DNA from: Diphasiastrum complanatum
Lineage: Eukaryota; Streptophyta; Lycopodiopsida; Lycopodiales; Lycopodiaceae
NCBI GenBank assembly: GCA_029204225.1
Contig: CM055094.1
Location: 65,772,163 to 65,836,162 of the forward strand
Direction: 5' to 3'
Length of the DNA stretch: 64,000 nucleotides
Below, in pieces: positions 57,712 through 64,000 of this stretch. How positions within the stretch are numbered: position 1 is the first letter of the stretch; every line of letters starts with the position of its first letter. Under the pieces are notes generated by a model that saw nothing but the letters and a program-made list of their open reading frames with translations, ran no database searches and was not told where the DNA came from. A program made the position numbers and the translations under genes.

Positions 57712-57985
57712 AGATCTTGATCGGAGGCTTCTCTCAAATCTCGACCGAAGCTTTCTACTAGATCTCAACCGAAGGCTTTCTGTTAGATCTCGACCGGAGC
57801 CTTCCATCCCGATCTTGACTGAAGCGTTCTGTTAGATCTCGACCGAAGCGTTCTGTTGGATCTCGACCGAAGTATTCTATCTGATCTCGACTGAATTCAT
57901 TCTCTCAACTCTCGACCGGACCTTTCTATCAATTCTCAACCGAGGATTTCCTATCAACTCTCAACCGAGGCAAGATACAACTCCC
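57712..57985 (+). repeat. ~25-30-bp minisatellite with TCTCGACCGAAGC core, block 2
   Basis: About ten units of the form GATCTCGACCGAAGCNTTCTGTTA, for example near 57714, 57741, 57768, 57795, 57839 and 57865, becoming ACTCTCAACCGAGG toward the right end. Confidence 0.85.
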
Positions 57986-57999
57986 GTCTCCACCGAAGC

Positions 58000-58295
58000 C
58001 CTGACATAGTTTTCGAGTCTTTGTTAAATTTTTCGATACTCCTATATTTTTTTCAAGTCTTTGTTAACTTTTTTGATACTTCATTTATTTTTTCGAGTCA
58101 AAATTTTTTGAGCCTTTATAAATTTTTTGATACTCCTTTATTTTTTCGAGCCTTTGTTAAAAATTTTCGATACTTCCCATATTTTTTTCGAGTTCTATTT
58201 TTCTGAGTCCTAATTTTTCGATATACTTTTTCAAGTCACCAGCATAGATTTTCGATACATCCATTTTTTTGATATTTTTTTTCGAGTCACCAACA
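58000..58295 (+). repeat. T-rich minisatellite with TTTTTCGAGTC / TTTTCGATACT words
   Basis: Alternating TTTTTTCGAGTCTTTGTTAA and TTTTTCGATACTCC(T)TTA words repeat about six times with 50-65 bp period. It directly follows block 2 and shares the TCGA core. Confidence 0.75.
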
Positions 58296-58764
58296 ATTTG
58301 ATACGGGTCTTTACTAAGCCAAAAGAGCTTAATTCATCTTTGGCATTTTTAGGACCCCTACTCACAACATTAGATAGATTTTTCCAATTTTTTGACACTC
58401 CTCCTAAAAATGTATCTAATGTGGATCAAGCTACACAAGAAAAAGCTCCAAAAAAACATCAAATTGGCTTTCTAGGACAATTCTCCATAAAACCCCAAAA
58501 ATTCTCAAGAGTAATGGATCTTAGCATGTTGAGGAATGTATGTTGCACGCCACGCACATGAGAGTGTCGTGGGATTGAGCGCCTAGTGAAGGCCCTGAGA
58601 ATTCTCAATGTCCCATAAGTAACTGCTTGCCTTGAACTCCCCCATATATAAGTTGGGGCTTCTCCATATCCTTTATCCCCTGGTACCAGCCCTTTTGGGT
58701 GTTAGACGGATGGCGAGTAGCTAGGTGAGTGGGGTTGGGATCCCAGTACGCGGCTCGCGTGGGT

Positions 58765-58765
<1 letters not shown>
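58296..58765. other. Unassigned sequence
   Basis: A frame at 58298-58561 (FTKPKELNSSLAFLGPLL) shows no known motif. Possibly leader sequence of a decayed element. Confidence 0.3.
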
Positions 58766-58861
<96 letters not shown>

Positions 58862-58868
58862 GTGTGTG
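58766..58868. repeat. (GT)n microsatellite, about 50 units
   Basis: Nearly uninterrupted GT tract. The apparent Val-Cys and Thr-His frames are artefacts. Confidence 0.97.
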
Positions 58869-59025
58869 CATGGCCTTGAGGCCCAAATTCTTTACATAGC
58901 AACATGCAAATTGAAACCGGGATAGTACATCTTGTTATGCACTTGGAAGAGAATTCCAATTGATTCACACTGAAATTTCGACGAAAAGTAGCACTTCTCC
59001 AAGTTCTCCCATCTTCGTAAGCCTT

Positions 59026-59037
59026 GCTCTGATACCA
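59026..59037 (-). other. Primer-binding site of a - strand retroelement
   Basis: GCTCTGATACCA on the + strand is the complement of TGGTATCAGAGC. It marks the inner edge of an LTR lying to its right. Confidence 0.65.
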
Positions 59038-59761
59038 CTATAAGGGAAATTAGCTCCTCAAGTTACTGCTTCCAAAACAAACACAATGGAAAACACATTA
59101 AACCACTCAACCAAGTAGAACGACCTATCAACTCTAGAAGCTTCACCCCCAAGCCAATGAATAGGAAGCACGAAAGTAGAGTGAGAGCTTGGCAATAAAT
59201 CAACCACAAGATGTTGTAGTAGGGCGAGTTTGGCCTCCTTATATAGAGCCTAGAATCATCTGTGCACATGGTCATGCAAAGTACTAACTCCCCTATACAT
59301 AGATTCATCTAGAATAGAGTTTCCATGCATAAGTCCTCTATTCATAGAATTGTTATTGATAACTCTACACATGCACATATGGTCCCAAACCTTGTATTAA
59401 CTCCATTTAGTGTGTTCTAGGCCTCACAAGGATATTACTTACTTTCGGGTCACATCCAGTATGACATGGCATAACTAACAGCTTGATTCAATGGAGTACC
59501 ATGTATCCAAGACTAGGAATAGACTGAATCCTATGTACTGGTGATGAACATAACATGGCCCTCATATGATTATTAGTTACTTTACCGACCAAGCCCGGAA
59601 TGATGAGGCATAACTAATAATCACATACACTTGAGTGACCGGCTATCCATGTAAGGAATTGTTCCGAATCCCTCATACTGGACATGGACATAACAATTTA
59701 TCTATAAACCATATTAATGAATGGTGAAAAGTCACTACTCAAAGTAGCCCCTATTGTTACA
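59038..59761 (-). repeat. Probable 5' LTR of a - strand retroelement
   Basis: Lies directly next to a primer-binding site; the far end at 59761 begins TGTAACAATAGG on the - strand. It contains two related blocks around 'actaata.tcacat' and 'cat.agtatgacatggcataactaa' (59455 and 59595). No coding sequence of the element is recognisable to the left. Confidence 0.4.
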
Positions 59762-59764
59762 ATC

Positions 59765-59890
59765 AACGACTGTCTAAGTACATTAGTCCTATCTTTGATG
59801 GAGACATTCACTCCATTAATGTAGATAATTGGTTAGAAGATTTGGAATATAACTTTTACTATATTGGAGGTATTGTTGAAAGTGATGTGG
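59765..59890 (+). pseudogene. Short gypsy gag fragment
   Basis: Encodes SPIFDGDIHSINVDNWLEDLEYNFYYIGG, resembling the start of the retrotransposon gag core (W-L-x-D-L-E-x-x-F). About 40 codons only, wedged between two LTR-like sequences. Confidence 0.45.
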
Positions 59891-59894
59891 TTTT

Positions 59895-60533
59895 TGTTGA
59901 ACTAGAAAATTTTTACCTTGTAAAAGCTAAATGTTTGGTATCTAGGTGAATCCACACGTGTAAAATGCATGAGAAAAAATTGAGATCCATTGTACATAGC
60001 TTTCATATGAGACAAATGCAAGATTCCCTACTTTGTAGGATCTATCTCCTTGAATGTAGGAATCTAGAAGGTCAACACTAGCCACCAAATGATGATGTGG
60101 CAAATTAGTGGAATCTAAGCCAAAATGGATAAGATAAGCACAATGAGCTATTCCACATGTGCTACAGTTGGTCTAGAGAGAGATTACGACTTTTGTATAT
60201 GGATCAATATTGGATCCATTTGGATGTTAATGATAAAAAGCATTATTTTGGGAGCAAATCCATGTTTATCAATTTCTTATGAATGATCAAAGTGTGTGAA
60301 TGCTTCAAAAACTTAAAGTAATAATTTTCTCTTTTAGCATACGCTCACTATTTTTGACACGTGTGAGGCCGTGGGATCATAGTTTTTTTTTGTTCTTGCT
60401 TGGATGTGTAGGAATTGTCAATGTAAGGCTAGTTTTGAGTGCTAGTCTTGATCTAGATCAATAATCCAAGTTTTCAATCACTCTTATAGGTCTAATTTAG
60501 ATCTTAATTAGATCCATTTACTAATTTTTATTA
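59895..60533 (+). repeat. 5' LTR of a copia copy
   Basis: Starts TGTTGAACTAG and ends before TGGTATCAAAGC (60534-60545), a primer-binding site with one mismatch. Shares 'taaatgtttggtatctag', 'tgaatccacac' and 'gagatccatt' with the partial LTR ending at 16868. Contains CCACACGTG and CACGTGTGAGG words. Confidence 0.7.
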
Positions 60534-61041
60534 TGGTATCAAAGCCAAGCCTAAGAGCATAGGTAATGATCTAGGTCTCTTTACTTTGTAGAAAGCATTG
60601 GTGCTAAAATCAAGTTGAGAGAAGGCAAGTCTAACCAAGTGATTACTTCAAGTTTTGAAGTCCACATGTGGATATGAGTTGCAAATGTCAAGTTTGTGAG
60701 AGTGTATTGAGTGATTTGCTTTGTAAAAATAAATTGTTGCATTAGAGATTTCATGTGAATTGGTGATAGATCATTATGACATCACTTAATCATTAAGAGA
60801 GAGTGAGGAGGTTGAGGCTTTAAGTCCTAAAGAGAGACTAAAATTCATTTTGAATCACCATAAGAAGGCTCGAGCTCTTCCAAGAGTCAAATCCAATCAA
60901 TCATTGTGAATAATGAGTGTAGAATTTTTTCCCTAAGTTCTTTTGAGTTTAATATCATTTAAGATCTTGCTTCTTGAGTTTGAGTGATTCAAGAGAGTTG
61001 CTTGTGAGGCAAAAATTCTGAGAAAGAGAGTAGGGAGAGCC

Positions 61042-62080
61042 ATGAAGTACATGAGTGTACTTGAATCTAGTAAGATGGGATCTACTGGTGCATACCTTCT
61101 AGAAGCTAGTGAGAGCCTCAATTCTAGTAAGTATTCAATATGGAAAGTGAGAATGGAGTCACTTTTAGTGCTCCAAGACCTCTTTGAACTTGTCATTGGT
61201 GAGGAGGAAGAGCCTCGAGGTGGACAAGAACTAGTGAGGTACAATAAGAAGGCTAGGCTAGCATTGCATTGCTTCAAAATGAATATTAGCAATGAACTTC
61301 TAAAAGAAGTAGCTTCACGTGTCTCGGCCAAGGAGGCTTGGGACTCCTTGAAAGGGATCTATGAGTCTAAGAATACCTCTAGAGTGCTGGTGTTAACAAA
61401 TAAAGTTCTACAAGGCATTAGAGGTAGTAAATAGAGTGCTCAAGATTATGTCTTGAGGATTAAATCACTAAATAAGGAGCTATCCACAATTAGTGAAATG
61501 ATCCATGATGGTGAACTTGTACAAATAATCCTAAATGGTCTTGGAGATGAGTTCTCCAATCTAGTACAAAGTTTTGCGATACAAGAATCCTTACCCTCAA
61601 TTGACAAGCTCCATAGTGTGCTTGTACCCGAGGAGAGTAGGATCAACATGTGAGGAATGTGATTGGTTCCTTGAAAATATATGATGGAGATGAGAAGGAA
61701 AACCTCTCAAGAAAAGACAAGATGAAGGCTAAATCAACCAAGAAGACCCAAGGGAAGGAGTTCAAGATGGATGATCAAGCAACAAGTTCCAAAGGTGGAG
61801 GCAAGAAGGAAAAATCAAAGCTAAAGTGCTTCTTTTGCGGAAAGAAGTGGAACTTTACATCCAAGTGCTACAAGAAGAAGAATGCAAATAAGGAGAGAAA
61901 GCAAGGAAATCTCACACTTGAAGAAGAAAAGGATGAAGGTAATTCATCTTTGATGGCATCTACACCAACAAACAAGAGCATCTCCAATGACACATGGTGG
62001 ATAGATAGTGGGGCTTTCCAAAAGGATTTTTTCTCATCCCTTAACCATTTAGACTTAGGAAAACTGGAATCCTAACCAAC
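61042..62080 (+). pseudogene. Copia gag and protease start, truncated
   Basis: Gag frame shows YSIWKVRMESLLVLQDLFELV, AWDSLKGIYESKNTSRVLVL, then TAG at 61432, QDYVLRIKSLNKELSTI and VQIILNGLGDEFSNLVQSF, a frameshift near 61650, and a knuckle CFFCGKKWNFTSKC in which the usual Gly-His is Trp-Asn, so zinc binding is lost. It ends just after the protease motif WWIDSGA with the following residues missing. Its gag resembles that of the 47.7-53.5 kb element. Confidence 0.85.
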
Positions 62081-62089
62081 CCGAAAGCT

Positions 62090-64000
62090 AACTCAGAATC
62101 CGTCCCCAAAAGGTAACCAAAGACAAAGACAAGCCACACACGAAACCCCAAGGCACAGTGGTCGCCAAACTGACCAAATGATAATAACGACCAGGAAACT
62201 TGTCAGTAGTGGTGGTGGTATTGGATTGGATCTGTTGTTTTCACTAGTCAGCATGCTTCCAGAGTACATGGAAGGGGAGAGTGACATTGGCTTGTAGTAA
62301 ATCTTCCAAACTTCGGTACCTTCAAGGGTTTTGCTTTCAAAGGGCTTGTGAGGTACTTTATGGGAAGAGGAAGATTGTTGGTCGGCATTGCAGATTTGCT
62401 GGCAATACTGATGATGCAGTCAAATTTTTTCAGATGGGTGAGGGTAAACTATCGGGGTTGAATCTTCACTTGGAGGAACAGCTTGCGGTTGAGTTTTGTT
62501 GGGTGCAAGTGTAGGGGCGTGGCATTGGGTTTGTGCCTGAGTCAAGACCCAAGCAGGACGTGTTTCGATTGGTAAGATTTTTACTTGCACTGAACAGACA
62601 GGAGAGGCTGGCTTAGATAAGGATGGGCAGTCTTACACGTGATGTTCAATACCACAGTTTTCACAAGCTGGAGGAAAGCGAAGTTTATCTGGGCAGCAAA
62701 TACTAGGATGTTTACCTGCACAGATAAAACATCCTCATATTGCGGGTAGTTGATGTGCGGCAAAGACAGCTTGGTTTGGATTGTAAGCTTGGGCATTGGG
62801 ATCCATGGTTTGAGCATTAGAATCATAGGTATAATAAACAACCATTTCAGTAGAGTACGGTGGTTGAGTATTGTCTTCCGCATAGTAGATGGCCAGATCG
62901 ATGGTATTCGGATCAAGATAATGGACAACGTTTTGTGGGGCAGGTTGGTTAACGACAAACTGTTGACGTGAGGATGAGAATTGATTTGGTGCAGTTGGTC
63001 GTGGTTGGTAGACCCCTAGTCGTGGCATAGGCTATTGTGGAGGGTAGTGGGTCTGGTGGCTGCTGGGAAATGGTTTTGCAATTGAGGGCATTCATTAGCA
63101 GTGTGATGCTATGAGCAGATTGGACACCAGACATTTTCCCGTGTTGGAAAGGATTTCTCAACAATCTATTTCATGGCGGTTTGGAAACCGGTAGTGAGTT
63201 TATCCATATGAGATTGTTGAGTTTTTTGTCAGGTTTCCATTTAATGTAGAAGTTCAAAAGATTGAGCAATATTGTCAGACTTCGGGTGATTCGGACGGTC
63301 CGGATTCTTATATTTCTTTTCACGATGGCCAAATCATCATCGGAACCTTTGTCTTCCTCACGGATAGCATCGGTCATCACATCTTTAAGTTGATCATAAA
63401 AGTCAACTGGTTTGAGTTCACGGCGGATGTTCTTAGGCAATCCAACTAAGAACAGTTTTATGGCCATACGTTTGGTGATATTTTCATCAACACATTCTAC
63501 TTTGAGATGTTTAAAATGCTCAATGTAGTTTCAAACAGACTCTTCGTGACGCATCTTGATGTGGATAATTTGAATGAATGGGCTCTGAGTCAGTTTGGAT
63601 GGTTTGAAACGCTTGATGAGAGCGTCCTTGAGGGTGGTCCAAGAAGCAAGATCAAGAGCTTCAAGATTCAAGTACCATTCCTTGGCAGTTTCATAGAGTA
63701 ACATAGGAAATAGGCATAGCTTTTCAGTTTCAGAGGTATCTCCATAAAAACGGCATGCATTATCAAAATCTTGGAGAAATCGGATTGGGTCAGATTCTCC
63801 ATCGTACTTTGGTGCATCGATACGTGGAATTCTTCGTTCTAGTCGTGGAGGAGCCGAATTAGAAGATTCAGCACAGTCACGAGACATGATGCAGAATACA
63901 GAGGAGCAGGTCAATACTATACTTGGCAAAAAGGCAGTTTGCTTGCAAAATTGATAGTGCAGGACAAAAAACTGGCCTTTTTGGTCGTGATAGAATTCGC
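62090..64000 (-). mobile_element. Gypsy gag-protease region, decayed, running off the window
   Basis: From the right edge: RIPRIDAPKYDGESDPIRFL, FDNACRFYGDTSETEKL, MLLYETAKEWYLNLE, LKDALIKRFKPS (63840-63590), a stop, then NYIEHFKHLKVEC, MAIKLFLVGLPKNIRREL, a first knuckle-like CPIC-HHTANEC near 63120, a Tyr/Gln-rich linker, and a second cysteine cluster CFICAGKHPSICCPDK...CENCGIEHH (62725-62640). Then APTLAPNKTQPQAVPPSE and a hydrophobic tail. Several stops and shifts. The N-terminus lies close to 63890 (MSRDCAESSNSAP). No RT is present. Confidence 0.7.

Noticed and set aside
56936-57835. Two overlapping + strand frames of 110 and 143 codons
   Set aside because: Their periodic Ser/Thr/Lys or Pro/Arg composition tracks the minisatellite units, and nothing suggests a conserved protein.

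Overview
This window looks like nuclear DNA of a land plant with a large, repeat-rich genome. The evidence is spliced genes with GT-AG introns, a plastid-type cystathionine gamma-synthase, Ty1/copia and Ty3/gypsy retrotransposons primed by initiator tRNA-Met (TGGTATCAGAGC), a hAT-type remnant and long CT/GA, TA and GT microsatellites. The style of the elements, and a decayed DDE-like gene that I recall mainly from ferns, lycophytes and bryophytes, make a fern or other non-seed plant my best guess. That is inference, not proof.

Only two host genes are well supported. (1) A five-exon class 3 lipase (OBL1-like, 563 codons) lies on the + strand at 11839-14026, with an intact GHSLG serine motif. 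(2) An eleven-exon cystathionine gamma-synthase (558 codons) lies on the - strand at 31166-47206. All of its exons join in frame. Its first intron is 11.8 kb long and holds a nested retrotransposon stack and a hAT-like remnant. Exon 1 carries the MTO1 region, the nascent-peptide element that in Arabidopsis mediates S-adenosylmethionine feedback, in an altered form.

Layout. 1-5 kb: CT microsatellite, about 770-bp tandem repeats with a coding-like segment, TA/GA microsatellites and a decayed DDE-like gene. 5-11.5 kb: truncated copia copy, MITE-like element with internal 183-190-bp repeats, LTR/PBS remnant, unassigned sequence. 11.5-14.1 kb: lipase. 14.3-28.8 kb: graveyard of copia and gypsy pieces, mostly on the - strand, plus one unrecognised coiled-coil-like coding remnant. 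28.8-31.1 kb: unassigned. 31.2-47.2 kb: cystathionine gamma-synthase, with the nested elements at 35.2-44.8 kb inside intron 1. 47.7-53.5 kb: a complete copia element with two 650-bp LTRs, placed about 515 bp upstream of the synthase start and pointing toward it. 53.8-64 kb: gypsy RT/RNase H remnant, shared LTR-like repeat, two TCGA-rich minisatellite blocks, a GT microsatellite, another copia LTR/gag copy and an antisense gypsy gag running off the end.

The two genes are functionally independent: lipid hydrolysis, and the first committed step of methionine synthesis. I see no operon-like or defence-like system. The most interesting biology is regulatory: the altered MTO1 region, the transposon-loaded first intron, and an LTR promoter facing the synthase gene. 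I saw no tRNA, rRNA or CRISPR array.
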